From NCBI GenBank assembly GCA_018266735.1, contig JAFDZT010000007.1:1-64000 (forward strand): a stretch of 64,000 bases of DNA, given 5' to 3'. A program made the position numbers and the translations under genes. This document shows, one piece after another, positions 23,557 to 33,103 of this stretch (the first letter of the stretch is position 1; each line of letters opens with the position of its first letter). Origin of the DNA: Bacteroidota bacterium (GTDB lineage: Bacteria > Bacteroidota > Ignavibacteria > Kapaibacteriales > Kapaibacteriaceae). The notes under the pieces were generated by a model. That model was not told where the DNA came from. It searched no databases and saw only the letters and a list, made by a program, of their open reading frames with translations.

Positions 23557-25170
23557 GTGCCGAAATCGTCAAAATTCATCTTCATTACGGGCGGCGTCCT
23601 GTCGAGTCTCGGCAAAGGAATCGCCTCCGCATCCATCGGACTTCTCCTCAAGCAGCGAGGCTTCACCGTAACGGTGATGAAGTTCGATCCCTATATCAAC
23701 GTCGACCCCGGGACCATGAATCCCCTGCAGCACGGCGAGGTCTTTGTGACCGACGACGGCGCTGAGACCGATCTCGATCTTGGCCATTACGAACGCTATC
23801 TCGACGTGAGCATGAGTCGCCAGACCAATGCCACGGCCGGACAGGTGTACTTCGACGTGATCTCACGCGAACGTCGTGGCGAGTATCTGGGCAAGACGGT
23901 GCAGGTGATCCCGCACATCACGGACGAGATCAAGAAGCGGATGCGCACGTTCGACGGAAAGTTCGACGTGATCATCATCGAGATCGGCGGCACGGTGGGC
24001 GATATCGAATCGCTCCCCTTCCTCGAAGCGTCACGTCAGCTCACGTTGGAGGTGGGACGCGCCAATGCCCTGAACATCCACCTGACGTTCGTGCCCTTCA
24101 TTCGCTCGGCCGGTGAACTCAAGACAAAGCCCACGCAACACAGCGTGAAGGCCCTGATGGAGTTCGGTATCATGCCGGACATTCTGTTGTGTCGCAGCGA
24201 AACGAAACTGCCCAAGGACATTCGCGCCAAGATCGCGCTCTTTTGCAATGTGGAAGAGCAATCGGTGATCGAAGCGCTCGATGCCGAAACGATCTATGAA
24301 GTGCCGCAGCTCTTCGCCAAGCACAACCTCGACAGTATCATTGCCAAGAAGCTGCATCTGAAACGCAGCACACTGAACCTCGAAACATGGTCGCGCTTCA
24401 CACATCGCATCAAGGCACCGAAGCATCACGTCAACATTGCCCTTGTTGGCAAATACGTGAAGCTGCAAGACGCCTACAAGAGTATCACCGAGGCCTTCAT
24501 TCATGCGGGCGCCATCAATAACACGAAGGTGCAGGTGCATTGGATCGACAGTGAAGAGCTCACCGACGAGAATGCGGCCGAGGTCCTGAAGGACATGAAC
24601 GGCATCCTCGTGGCGCCCGGCTTTGGAAGTCGTGGCATCGAAGGCAAGCTGAGTGCGATCCGCTATGTGCGCGAACAGAACATTCCATTCTTCGGCATCT
24701 GCTTGGGCATGCAGTGCAGCGTGATCGAATTCGCACGTAACGTATGCAACATGCCAGAGGCGAACTCGGCAGAGTTCAAGAAGAACAAGTTCAACGTGAT
24801 CGACATGATGCCCGATCAGAAGAAGATCACCGACAAGGGCGGCACGATGCGCCTTGGCGCGTATCCGTGTACGATCAAGAAACGGTCGAAGGCCTTTGCC
24901 GCCTACAAGAACGAGCACATCAGCGAGCGCCATCGTCATCGCTATGAGTTGAACAACGACTTCCGCGATATCCTTGAACAACATGGCATGGTGCTCAGTG
25001 GCACGTCACCCGACGGAAAACTTGTCGAGATCGTCGAGCTGCCCAAGCATCGCTGGTTCGTTGGCGTGCAGTTCCATCCGGAGCTCAAGAGTCGCGCCGT
25101 AACCGGACATCCGCTCTTCATCGCCTTCATCAAGGCATCGCTGTCGCATGCCCTGGAGCAGTTCGCGTGA
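23557..25170 (+). CDS. pyrG: CTP synthase (glutamine-hydrolysing)
   Basis: Makes CTP from UTP, ATP and glutamine-derived ammonia. The start is the GTG at 23557 with GGGGAA upstream; the long upstream open frame is antisense to the lipoprotein gene. The 537 residues fit the family. The synthase domain starts [29 protein letters not shown] (P-loop, residues 7-35) with [13 protein letters not shown] and [10 protein letters not shown]. The glutamine amidotransferase domain is near 285-535, with the nucleophile Cys in [18 protein letters not shown] and the His/Glu in VQFHPE. The TGA overlaps the GTG of the next gene (GTGA). Confidence 0.98.
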   Translation: MPKSSKFIFITGGVLSSLGKGIASASIGLLLKQRGFTVTVMKFDPYINVDPGTMNPLQHGEVFVTDDGAETDLDLGHYERYLDVSMSRQTNATAGQVYFDVISRERRGEYLGKTVQVIPHITDEIKKRMRTFDGKFDVIIIEIGGTVGDIESLPFLEASRQLTLEVGRANALNIHLTFVPFIRSAGELKTKPTQHSVKALMEFGIMPDILLCRSETKLPKDIRAKIALFCNVEEQSVIEALDAETIYEVPQLFAKHNLDSIIAKKLHLKRSTLNLETWSRFTHRIKAPKHHVNIALVGKYVKLQDAYKSITEAFIHAGAINNTKVQVHWIDSEELTDENAAEVLKDMNGILVAPGFGSRGIEGKLSAIRYVREQNIPFFGICLGMQCSVIEFARNVCNMPEANSAEFKKNKFNVIDMMPDQKKITDKGGTMRLGAYPCTIKKRSKAFAAYKNEHISERHRHRYELNNDFRDILEQHGMVLSGTSPDGKLVEIVELPKHRWFVGVQFHPELKSRAVTGHPLFIAFIKASLSHALEQFA

Positions 25171-26036
25171 GCACGTCCTTGTATCCGTTCACGCTCACGC
25201 ACGACGCCCTCGATGTGCGCACCGGACTTCGCACGGTCCGCGAACGCATGGAAGGCGGCGGGGCGGCACGGATGCTTGGACATTTGTGGGACGTGTTCGA
25301 TGTGTTGGCAGAAGATATTGCCATCGATGCCGCATGGGCTGCAGGTCTAGCAGACTTTGTGACCACGCAACCGAACGTCATCATTGCCACCACAGCCTCG
25401 GTACATCCGAGCGTCGTGCTCGATGCATCAGCCGGCCCGATCGTGATCGATCACGATGTGGTGATCGAACCCTTCGTGGTGATCAACGGACCGGTGGCCA
25501 TCGGTCGCGGTTCGATCATTCGCTCCTTTGCCACGCTGCGCGGCCTGGTCGTCATCGGTCCCGTCTGCAAAGTGGGCGGAGAGATCGAATGCAGCGTGAT
25601 CCACGGTTACAGCAACAAGCAGCACGAAGGCTTTCTCGGACATAGCTACATCGGTGAATGGTGCAATCTTGGAGCGGGTACGACAACGTCCGACCTGAAG
25701 AACACGTACGGTTCGATACGCATCACCATCGACGGAACATCCGTTGACACGGGACGGATGTTCCTTGGAACGCTCATGGGCGATCATACGAAGACGGCCA
25801 TCGGTACGACACTGTCGACGGGCACCGTGATCGGCGCCTGTTGCAACATTGCCGTGAGTGGCTTCCCTGCCACCTCGCTTCCCTCCTTTACCTGGCTCAC
25901 GGATCGTGGTGCCGAGGTGTATCAGGTCGACAAGGCCATCGACGTGGCGCGCACGGTGATGCAACGTCGCGGCATGGCGTTCACACCGGCACATGAAGCA
26001 CAGTTCCGACAGATCTTCGCACAGTTGCATGCCTAA
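25167..26036 (+). CDS. Shortened GlmU-like sugar nucleotidyltransferase/acyltransferase, 289 aa
   Basis: Starts at a GTG overlapping the pyrG stop. Residues 1-30 ([26 protein letters not shown]) match the start of the Bacteroidota 'putative sugar nucleotidyltransferase' family. About 100 residues of the nucleotidyltransferase-type domain seem missing before the left-handed beta-helix. The helix repeats begin near residue 75 ([42 protein letters not shown]) and include [24 protein letters not shown], the GlmU acetyltransferase signature. So acyl transfer may remain while sugar-1-phosphate uridylyl transfer is doubtful. An SDR gene follows with an 8-base overlap. Confidence 0.8.
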   Translation: MSTSLYPFTLTHDALDVRTGLRTVRERMEGGGAARMLGHLWDVFDVLAEDIAIDAAWAAGLADFVTTQPNVIIATTASVHPSVVLDASAGPIVIDHDVVIEPFVVINGPVAIGRGSIIRSFATLRGLVVIGPVCKVGGEIECSVIHGYSNKQHEGFLGHSYIGEWCNLGAGTTTSDLKNTYGSIRITIDGTSVDTGRMFLGTLMGDHTKTAIGTTLSTGTVIGACCNIAVSGFPATSLPSFTWLTDRGAEVYQVDKAIDVARTVMQRRGMAFTPAHEAQFRQIFAQLHA

Positions 26037-26688
26037 ACCACTCCATGTATGGGTCACCGGTGCCTCGCGTGGCATCGGCAAGGCCATTGCCGAGATGGGC
26101 GCGTCCACGGATAGTGTGGTGCTCAGTGCCACGACGCGTGCCGAATGCGACGTGACGCATGCGGCCTCGGTGGCGGCGGCGCATGCGCATCTGGTGGCGC
26201 AGCACGGTCCGGTGGACGTGCTGATCAACAATGCAGGCATCGGCGTCTTTCAAGATCTCTCGACGATGACGATCAGTGCCTTCGACGAGACCCTGGCCGC
26301 AAATCTTCGCGGACCGTTCCTCTGCATCCATCACGTCCTCCCGTCGATGATCGAACGCAAGCGCGGCATGATCCTCACCATCAACAGCGTGTCGGCCATC
26401 ACGGCCTTTACGGGGTGCACGGCCTATGGTGCATCGAAAGCCGGACTCCTGGCGCTTACCCGCTCACTACGCGAAGAAGTGCGCGGACATGGTATCAAGG
26501 TGACCGATCTGCTGGTCGGCGCTACGTCGACGGAGATCTGGGACGAAGCATCGCGCACACAGCATGCCGACCGAATGATGCTTTCGAGCGATATTGCGGG
26601 TCATGTCTGGCGGATCGTGAGCACATTCGACGATCCACGGTCGATGATCGAAGAGATCATCATCCGACCCCAGCATGGCGATCTGTAA
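26029..26688 (+). CDS. Short-chain dehydrogenase/reductase, 219 aa
   Basis: Start ATG at 26029-26031, overlapping the previous stop (26034-26036); the upstream in-frame ATG at 25993 would overlap more. Cofactor motif GASRGIGKA at residues 10-18, then NNAGIG near 67, the catalytic Ser in INSVSAITAF and Tyr-x-x-x-Lys in YGASKAG. Substrate cannot be read from sequence. The region between Rossmann strands 1 and 3 is compact, making the protein a little shorter than the usual 245-250 residues. Cytosolic oxidoreductase. Confidence 0.9.
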   Translation: MPKPLHVWVTGASRGIGKAIAEMGASTDSVVLSATTRAECDVTHAASVAAAHAHLVAQHGPVDVLINNAGIGVFQDLSTMTISAFDETLAANLRGPFLCIHHVLPSMIERKRGMILTINSVSAITAFTGCTAYGASKAGLLALTRSLREEVRGHGIKVTDLLVGATSTEIWDEASRTQHADRMMLSSDIAGHVWRIVSTFDDPRSMIEEIIIRPQHGDL

Positions 26689-26723
26689 GTACGTTCCGTT
26701 TTGATCCACGTCGAGGTTCCACG

Positions 26724-28505
26724 ATGAAGCACGTGTTGCTCCTTTCCTGCTTGTTCCTAAGCGCCATGGGCGCTATTGCACAAACACAGTACAGTCACGG
26801 AGATCCCACTCCCGACGAACAGTACATGCTCGAGCTGATCAACCGAGCTCGCGCCAATCCTGCCGAAGAGGGTGTGCGCGTGATCGATACGGACGATGCC
26901 GATGTGCAGAGCGCGTACCAATACTGGAACATCAACAAGTCGGCCACGAAGGCAGCCTTTGCCACGTATGCTGCGCGCCCACCGCTTGCCTTCAATGCAG
27001 AGTGCATTGCAGCTGCTCGACGTCACGGTGCCGATCAAGTGGCCAACAATTTCCAAGGGCACAACGGCACGGATGGAAGCACTCCGTTCACACGCATGAA
27101 CGAAGCGGGCTTCACAGGTTGGACCTATGCCGGTGAGAACGTGGCCGCCTACTCAAGCAGCGTGTGGTATGGTCACTGCGGACTCATCGTTGATTGGGGC
27201 ACGCAGAATCAGATCGACCTCGGTCACCGCACGAACATCCTGAACATCTCGAACTACGTGTACACAGAGATCGGCATCGATATCAAGAAGACGTCGGGCG
27301 GATTGCAAAGCGGGACCGTTGGACCGTATGTGATCACGCAAGACTTCGGTCTGCGTCCCGGCCGGCAGTTCATCGTTGGTGTGGTGTACTCTGACAAGAA
27401 CAACAACAAGTTCTACGACCAGGGCGAAGGCCTTGCCGGTGTGCGTGTACAACCGGCCAGCGGCTCAACGTATTATGCGATCACATCCACGTCGGGTGGG
27501 TACGCTATCCCCTACACCGGCTCCGGTACGATCACGGTGAATGCCACCGGAGGTCCGCTCGGTGCGCCCATGGTGATGAACGTCAGTGGTGGCGGCGGGA
27601 ATGTGAAAGCAGACTTCATCGTGGCACCACAACCACCGGCTTCGGCCACCCTTCTCTCTCCTTCGAATGCCGCCACAAAGGTGACACGTCCGGTCTCGAT
27701 GAAGTGGAAGTCGGCTGCAAGTGCCGACAGCTATGTGCTGCAGATCAGCACAACATCCGGTTTTGTAAAGGCCACAACGGTCGAAGTGAAGCTGACGGAC
27801 ACTACGCATACGGCAACGGATCTTGCATGCAACACCAAGTACTGGTGGCGGGTGAAGGCTGTGAACGGTGCGGGTGAATCATCGTGGTCCACGCCATGGA
27901 CGTTGACAACGCTGCAGGATATCCCGGCCGTCATCACCGGTTTGAAGCCCACCGGCGCTGTGACGGCTGACCTTGGATCGAAGATCAACATCAAGTGGAA
28001 AGCTTCGACCCTGGCAGATCCAACGTATCACTACCGCGTCTCCACGGTGGCCGATTTCAAGACGATCCTCGTGGAAGACTCTACGCTCACCGACACAACG
28101 GTGAAGTTCGAGATCACGATGCCGAGCTCTACGCTATACTGGGCCGTACGTGCAAAGAACGACTGCGGTTGGGGTCCATGGACAGCGGCAACAGCCGTAA
28201 CGCTCACCGTAACGGATGTTGCAGAAGAAGGCAGCATGGTGGCAGGGCTGATGGTCACGCCAAATCCTGTTTCCAACGGCAGCGTGGTACGGATCTCGGC
28301 AGATCGCGCCATGCGCGGAACGTTGCGCTGCACGGATGTGAGCGGACGTGTGGTGTTCGAGCAAACGATGGATGTTCAGGAAGGCACAACGTCACTGTCG
28401 GCCGGATCCCTTGCCGGTATGAACACCTTGCAAAGTGGGATGTATCTGCTGTCGTTCACGAGCGATCGCACGACGATCACCACAACGATGAGCGTGCTGC
28501 GATAA
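26724..28505 (+). CDS. Secreted CAP/SCP-domain protein with FN3-like repeats and sorting C-terminus
   Basis: The start ATG at 26724 gives a signal peptide (MKHVLLLSCLFLSAMGAIAQ); a longer upstream frame overlaps the SDR gene and is rejected. The CAP domain at about residues 30-215 includes LINRARANPAEE, RPPLAFNAECIAAARRHGADQVANN, the His motif AGENVAAYSS and GHRTNIL. A short SdrD/carboxypeptidase-like segment follows (DKNNNKFYDQGEGLAGVRV), then two fibronectin-III-like domains (about 310-500). The final ~85 residues (VTPNPVSNGSVVRISADRAMRG...LQSGMYLLSFTSDRTTITTTMSVLR) are a type IX sorting-like domain. Extracellular; function of CAP domains in bacteria is mostly unknown. Confidence 0.88.
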   Translation: MKHVLLLSCLFLSAMGAIAQTQYSHGDPTPDEQYMLELINRARANPAEEGVRVIDTDDADVQSAYQYWNINKSATKAAFATYAARPPLAFNAECIAAARRHGADQVANNFQGHNGTDGSTPFTRMNEAGFTGWTYAGENVAAYSSSVWYGHCGLIVDWGTQNQIDLGHRTNILNISNYVYTEIGIDIKKTSGGLQSGTVGPYVITQDFGLRPGRQFIVGVVYSDKNNNKFYDQGEGLAGVRVQPASGSTYYAITSTSGGYAIPYTGSGTITVNATGGPLGAPMVMNVSGGGGNVKADFIVAPQPPASATLLSPSNAATKVTRPVSMKWKSAASADSYVLQISTTSGFVKATTVEVKLTDTTHTATDLACNTKYWWRVKAVNGAGESSWSTPWTLTTLQDIPAVITGLKPTGAVTADLGSKINIKWKASTLADPTYHYRVSTVADFKTILVEDSTLTDTTVKFEITMPSSTLYWAVRAKNDCGWGPWTAATAVTLTVTDVAEEGSMVAGLMVTPNPVSNGSVVRISADRAMRGTLRCTDVSGRVVFEQTMDVQEGTTSLSAGSLAGMNTLQSGMYLLSFTSDRTTITTTMSVLR

Positions 28506-28526
28506 GCACGCCAACGAACGAACCGA

Positions 28527-29153
28527 TCAGACCAATGTGAAGTAGTCGTGCTCCATGTCATGATGGATATGGAGCACGCCTGCTCGTACGAGCTTCACAA
28601 GGATCTGCGAAGCACGTCGGTTCGAAATGTTCGTGAGCTTTGCGAAGTCCTTTACTGTTGCACGTTCGTAGCGCTCCAGGAACGTGAACAGGCGACGTTC
28701 CCGATCGCCAATACTGATCGTCATTCCCGGTGCCGTTGAATTCTGTCCGGCCAGGATGCGCTCCATCTCCCGACTCGCTTTCACACTGTTCTCCCCTTGC
28801 CGGATAAAGGCATTGGAGTCTTCCGTGATCAAACGATGCGGCTTTTTATCGCTCTTCGGGACATGCACGACGATCACGTCCTTGAACTCGATCTCCACCA
28901 CTTCCACGTCGAGATCAAGTGGCGGATCGATGTGATGGCGTGCTACTTCGAGCAACTCCATCTCTTCCTTTTCCGAGGCCACGCCACGCACGGTGCGATC
29001 GTCGTCAACGCCAATGATCAAGTACCCGCCGGAAGTGTTCGCAAAGGCAATGATCTCCTTTGCGATCTTCTCGGCGGACGTGAACTTGCGCTTGAACTCG
29101 ACCGTGTTGCTCTCACCACCAAGGATAAGATCACGGAGTTGTGAACGTCTCAT
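28527..29153 (-). CDS. AlbA_2 (Schlafen-type) ATP-binding domain protein, 208 aa
   Basis: Start ATG at 29151-29153, in ATGA overlap with the stop of the upstream binding lipoprotein. The AlbA_2 domain spans residues about 8-125: ESNTVEFKRKFTSAEKIAKEIIAFANTSGGYLIIGVDDDRTVRGV... and IDPPLDLDVEVVEIEFKDVIVVHVPKSDKKPHRL. A winged-helix C-terminus follows (LFTFLERYERATVKDFAKLTNISNRRASQILVKLVRAGVLHIHHD). Domain order is that of predicted transcriptional regulators of this class. Coupling to a peptide-binding protein is unusual and unexplained. Confidence 0.88.
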   Translation of the reverse strand: MRRSQLRDLILGGESNTVEFKRKFTSAEKIAKEIIAFANTSGGYLIIGVDDDRTVRGVASEKEEMELLEVARHHIDPPLDLDVEVVEIEFKDVIVVHVPKSDKKPHRLITEDSNAFIRQGENSVKASREMERILAGQNSTAPGMTISIGDRERRLFTFLERYERATVKDFAKLTNISNRRASQILVKLVRAGVLHIHHDMEHDYFTLV

Positions 29154-30922
29154 TGAGCAGGTGCATACTTCCACTGTGATGTAGGAACCCACCATTGCGT
29201 GGGATTGTAGCCCGGACGTACTTGCGAGAACTTCACGTTGTGCAGGCGCTTGTTGTACACACAAGGGAACTGCGGCATCCAGAGGAAGGTGTATGGTTGC
29301 TCGTCCACCACAATGCGTTGGAACTCCTTCATGTACTCCGCGCGTTTCGCTTCGTCGAACTCGATACGATTGAGCTCCATGAGCTCATCGGCGCGCTTGT
29401 TGCGGAAGCTTACATAATTCGATCCCTTATTGTCTGCCTGCGACGAGTGCCAGATCTGATACGGGTCGGACGGGATGGGATCGTTCACCCATGCACCGAT
29501 GTAGGCATCGAACTTGCGTGTGCGGAGATTCTCAAGGAAGACGGCCCACTCCAGTTTCTTCACGGTGGCATTGATGCCGATCTTCTTGCACTCGTCCACA
29601 ATAAGAAGGGCCACTTGTTCACGCGCTTCATTACCGGCATTGAGCAGGAACGTGAAGGCGCAATCGGTACGCTTTCCGTCGATCATCTTGTCGAGGATAC
29701 CATCGCCATTCGAATCCTTCCACCCTGCCTGCGCTAGTAGGGCTGCGGCCGCCTTCGGATCGTAGTTGATGTTGGGCAGTGTCTTGTCGTACTCGGGACG
29801 TTGCGGATAGATGGGCGAGTTCATCGGCACGGCAAGATCGTGCATCACTTGCTTGATCATGGCCGGGCGGTCCACCAGGTGCGACAGTGCACGACGCACG
29901 AGTTTGTCGGAAAGCACCGGACGTACCGTGTTCCAACCGATGTACGTGTAGTACTGTGCCTCGTACGGATGCTTGACGAGATACGGCAGACGTGTGGTGT
30001 CCACTTCCTCGGCGAACTTGGCCGGTGGGAGCGACTCCATGAAGTCGAGCTCTTGATTCTTCAGCGCCGTCACGGCAGCCGAGCGATCGTTCATCACACG
30101 ATAGATGATCTTGTCGACGTAGGCAGGATTATCCTTGTTCTTCCCTGCCGCCCAGTACTTCGGATTGCGCTTGATCGTGATGCTCTCTTGCGTCTTCCAC
30201 TCGTCGAAGATGTACGGTCCGGACCCAAGGTTCATCGACGGTTCGCGCTTCATCTCTGCGCGATTGTACCACGTGGCGAACTCGGCCATGGCCTTGTTGG
30301 CCTGTGCCTTTGCCATGTCGTTCGTTTCGGCAAAGGTGTACTGGTCGGTGAGGTTCTTCGGGTCTTGAATGTGCTTTGCACACACGCGGATATCGCCCAG
30401 CTGGAACTCGGCCATGAAGTACGGACGGTTCATCGTGACGACGATCGTATGCTCGTCCGGCGCCACAACATCCTTCAGATCTTCATAGTAGTTCCGCAAC
30501 GGTGCAGCATCGATGATCAACGGATTCTTCACCACCTTGAACGAGAAGAGCACATCGGCGGCCGTGAGCGGATGTCCGTCCGAAAACGTGATGCCCTGCT
30601 TGAGCTTGAAGGTGTACGTGAGGTGATCATCGCTGACCGTTGGACGTCCTTCTGCCAACGAGCCCACGAGGTCCGTTGTGGCGAAGTCCTGATCGAGCAG
30701 CTTCTCGTAGACGCGATCGAAGATGGCACGTGCCGATGCATCGTTCACCGTGATGGGATTGAGTCCCTCTGCATCGGAGAGCTCATGAACGATCACCCAC
30801 TCGCCGCGAACCGGCGACCCCTCGTCCTGCTCGGATACTTGTTCTTGATCGCCACCGCCGCATCCCGTAAGGAGCAAGGCGGCAAGGCCCATCGACATGC
30901 CGAATCGTGTGAACTTATTCAT
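29150..30922 (-). CDS. Peptide/nickel-type ABC solute-binding lipoprotein (SBP family 5), 590 aa
   Basis: Two ATGs lie in tandem at 30923-30925 and 30920-30922; the inner is used here, the choice is not decisive. The lipoprotein signal has lipobox LLTGC (MNKFTRFGMSMGLAALLLTGCGGG). Family-5 motifs: LTYTFKLKQGITFSDGHPLTAADVLFSFKVV near residue 100, GSGPYIFDEWKTQESITIKRNPKYW, and RALSHLVDRPAMIKQVM. It probably binds oligopeptides or similar ligands. The start overlaps the hprK stop, so it is co-transcribed with hprK, and no permease genes are present in the window. Periplasmic face of the inner membrane, or outer membrane, by lipidation. Confidence 0.9.
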   Translation of the reverse strand: MNKFTRFGMSMGLAALLLTGCGGGDQEQVSEQDEGSPVRGEWVIVHELSDAEGLNPITVNDASARAIFDRVYEKLLDQDFATTDLVGSLAEGRPTVSDDHLTYTFKLKQGITFSDGHPLTAADVLFSFKVVKNPLIIDAAPLRNYYEDLKDVVAPDEHTIVVTMNRPYFMAEFQLGDIRVCAKHIQDPKNLTDQYTFAETNDMAKAQANKAMAEFATWYNRAEMKREPSMNLGSGPYIFDEWKTQESITIKRNPKYWAAGKNKDNPAYVDKIIYRVMNDRSAAVTALKNQELDFMESLPPAKFAEEVDTTRLPYLVKHPYEAQYYTYIGWNTVRPVLSDKLVRRALSHLVDRPAMIKQVMHDLAVPMNSPIYPQRPEYDKTLPNINYDPKAAAALLAQAGWKDSNGDGILDKMIDGKRTDCAFTFLLNAGNEAREQVALLIVDECKKIGINATVKKLEWAVFLENLRTRKFDAYIGAWVNDPIPSDPYQIWHSSQADNKGSNYVSFRNKRADELMELNRIEFDEAKRAEYMKEFQRIVVDEQPYTFLWMPQFPCVYNKRLHNVKFSQVRPGYNPTQWWVPTSQWKYAPAQ

Positions 30923-31931
30923 CATCGCTTTGGAAATAGGTGACGTGACGTTGGTCATAACTGTCCTTGTTCATGGATCGACGCTGGATCTCTTCCTGCA
31001 ACCGTGCAGAGAACTCCTGCGAAGCATTGTAGCCGTATGTTTTCAAGAGGTAGTTCAGGGCGATCGTCTCGCTGATCACGGTGACGTTCTTACCGGGGAA
31101 GATCGGGAGCTTCACCGATTGGATCGGAACACCGATGAGATCGGCCGTGAACTCTTCAAGTCCGGTGCGATTGTATTCGTGACTCGGATCGTAGACCTCG
31201 AGCTCGACGATGATCTCGAGGCGCTTCTGGAATCGAATGGCGCGAATACCGAACATCTGTCGCACATCGATCACACCAAGTCCGCGGATCTCCATGAAAT
31301 GCTTCACGAGCGACGTGCCCGTGCCCATCAGAATGGATTCGCGTTTCTTTGTGAGGATGACGAGATCATCGGCCACGAGACGATGTCCGCGTTCGACGAG
31401 ATCAAGGGCGATCTCGCTTTTGCCGATACCGCTTCCGCCGGTGAAGAGAATACCCACACCGTACACGTCCACAAACGAGCCGTGCACACTGATGTGGGAG
31501 CTGAACTGGTCGTCGAGGAATTCGCTGAGCAGGAAGACGGTCTTCGTGGTGTCGAACGGCGTCACGAGCACGGCAATGCCATGCTCGATGGCCAGTTCGA
31601 TGATGTCGGGCGGCGGTTCGTGTCCGTTGGCGAACACCAGACACGGGATCTTGAACTGCATGATGCCTTCCACAGCCGAGCGTCGTTGTTCGGGCGTGAG
31701 ACTTTGCAGGTAGTAGAACTCCGTGTTGCCGAGCAACTGCACACGGTAATACGTGAAGAACTCCGTATAGCCGGCAAGGGCGAGTTGCGGTCGGTGCAGA
31801 CTCTTATCGGTGATCGTGTTGGTCATCCCAACGTCGCCGGTGCATGCCGTCAGATGCACGGGTCCGTTCAGGAGTTCCTGAACCGTGATCGAGTCCTTGA
31901 TGTGCGGGACGACGTTCCGTATGAAGCCCAT
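30915..31931 (-). CDS. hprK: HPr kinase/phosphorylase
   Basis: 338 residues. The N-terminal regulatory domain occupies about 1-130. The kinase domain contains HISVHGSFVDVYGVGILFTGGSGIGKSEIALDLVERGHRLVADD with Walker A at about 165-172, and the signature MEIRGLGVIDVRQMFGIRA. The family phosphorylates a serine of HPr or an HPr-like protein. In organisms outside Firmicutes it often sits next to hpf, as here (three bases after the hpf stop), and may regulate an incomplete PTS. No HPr gene is in the window. Confidence 0.95.
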   Translation of the reverse strand: MGFIRNVVPHIKDSITVQELLNGPVHLTACTGDVGMTNTITDKSLHRPQLALAGYTEFFTYYRVQLLGNTEFYYLQSLTPEQRRSAVEGIMQFKIPCLVFANGHEPPPDIIELAIEHGIAVLVTPFDTTKTVFLLSEFLDDQFSSHISVHGSFVDVYGVGILFTGGSGIGKSEIALDLVERGHRLVADDLVILTKKRESILMGTGTSLVKHFMEIRGLGVIDVRQMFGIRAIRFQKRLEIIVELEVYDPSHEYNRTGLEEFTADLIGVPIQSVKLPIFPGKNVTVISETIALNYLLKTYGYNASQEFSARLQEEIQRRSMNKDSYDQRHVTYFQSDDE

Positions 31932-31934
31932 GGG

Positions 31935-32237
31935 TTATCCGCGTTCTGATGAGCGGGCGGGAACCTTCTGTTCATGCAGACGCGAAAGCTGACGTTGCAT
32001 CTTGAGGGCGGCATCGTGAATGATCTTCGAGAAATGCTGTCCGCTTTCCTTCGCAACGAGTTTCTGTCCGGGAACCTTGACCGTGTATTCAACATGTTTC
32101 GTGGCGTTCTCGTCGCAGATCACGTCGACGCGGATGATGCCCTCGACAAACTTCTCGAATTGCTTGGCGGCGGCGATCGCCGCATCATTTTCTTCTTCGG
32201 TAAGGGTGCAGTGGCGTGTCGTTACATGAATGTCCAT
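31935..32237 (-). CDS. hpf: Ribosome hibernation promoting factor (short form), 100 aa
   Basis: It belongs to the YfiA/HPF family: MDIHVTTRHCTLTEEENDAAIAAAKQFEKFVEGIIRVDVICDE...KHVEYTVKVPGQKLVAKESGQHFSKIIHDAALKMQRQLSRLHE. The basic helices and size match the short HPF that binds the 30S subunit and inactivates ribosomes in stationary phase. It is the first gene of the hpf-hprK-lipoprotein-AlbA_2 unit. The 95-base gap upstream (32238-32332) separates it from an outer-membrane protein gene. Confidence 0.92.
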   Translation of the reverse strand: MDIHVTTRHCTLTEEENDAAIAAAKQFEKFVEGIIRVDVICDENATKHVEYTVKVPGQKLVAKESGQHFSKIIHDAALKMQRQLSRLHEQKVPARSSERG

Positions 32238-32332
32238 GGCGCTGTCCTCTCTGTGAATGTAAATGAACCACTACGGCGACGGCAACATTGCAAAAAGGAA
32301 TGTTCCGCGCAACAGGTAATCGTGAACGTTGC

Positions 32333-33103
32333 TCAGTTGACGATAACGCTCACGCCTACGTGTAATCCGAGGCCTCCGGCTTGAATATGATAGTCTCCCG
32401 TTGTCTCCGGACCGGCATTGGGCAACGATTCTGCCAAGCGCTTGAACAGTGGTGCGGACACGGTCATGAACGTGTATCGCACCTCAAAGGTCAATGCCCC
32501 TGCCACCTTCGTGGTTCGCTCTTTATCCCATCCCAAACTGATCCCGGCACGCAACAGTCCTGCAGGAACAATGTGCGTGTCGTTGTAGGGCGTGGTCTCT
32601 GAAGCACCGCCGTTACCGTAGACACCTTGCTTCCACACAATGGTGGAGATGCCGATGCCGAGGCCGGCGCCAACGTAGGTGGCGAACTGTCGATCGATGG
32701 GATAGTAATCGATGGTGGCGATGATGGGCGTTGCCGTGACGGACATGTCTTGGGCAATGGAGAGCAAGGTGTTCGCAGACGTATCGCCGAACGGATAGTA
32801 CTGTTTGTAGCTCTCGCGGACAACTGCCTTGTAGTAACTGGCGGTAAGGCCAACGCTGACGTTCTTCCAGAGATAGGAGGCAATACCGCCTTCGATGACG
32901 TAGGGCACGTCGAACGTGGACGACGGTCCGCCGAGATAGCGCTTATAACTTTGGAAGAAGTCGGTGCTGTGCACGCCGAACACACCACCGAAGGATGCCC
33001 ATGTGCGCATGGGACGGACCTTCTTGGTGACGACGGTCGTGTCGGCCGCCGTTGCGACGAACGCACTGCAGCAAAGCAGGCAACACGTGAACAGGCAACG
33101 CAC
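32333..33103 (-). CDS. Outer-membrane beta-barrel protein, 256 aa
   Basis: It starts at a GTG (33101-33103) sharing one base with the arginase stop (TAGTG). A signal peptide follows (MRCLFTCCLLCCSAFVATAAD). The mature region is made of amphipathic strands with Gly/Tyr/Trp (ASFGGVFGVHSTDFFQSYKRYLGG..., GIASYLWKNVSVGLTASYYKAVV, YVGAGLGIGISTIVWKQG) and ends AGGLGLHVGVSVIVN, an outer-membrane-like terminal strand. Specific family not recognised. Confidence 0.75.
   Translation of the reverse strand: MRCLFTCCLLCCSAFVATAADTTVVTKKVRPMRTWASFGGVFGVHSTDFFQSYKRYLGGPSSTFDVPYVIEGGIASYLWKNVSVGLTASYYKAVVRESYKQYYPFGDTSANTLLSIAQDMSVTATPIIATIDYYPIDRQFATYVGAGLGIGISTIVWKQGVYGNGGASETTPYNDTHIVPAGLLRAGISLGWDKERTTKVAGALTFEVRYTFMTVSAPLFKRLAESLPNAGPETTGDYHIQAGGLGLHVGVSVIVN

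Noticed and set aside
24031-24984. 317-codon minus-strand ORF inside pyrG
   Set aside because: A shadow frame of a highly conserved gene, with no RBS and His/Val/Leu-rich artefactual composition.
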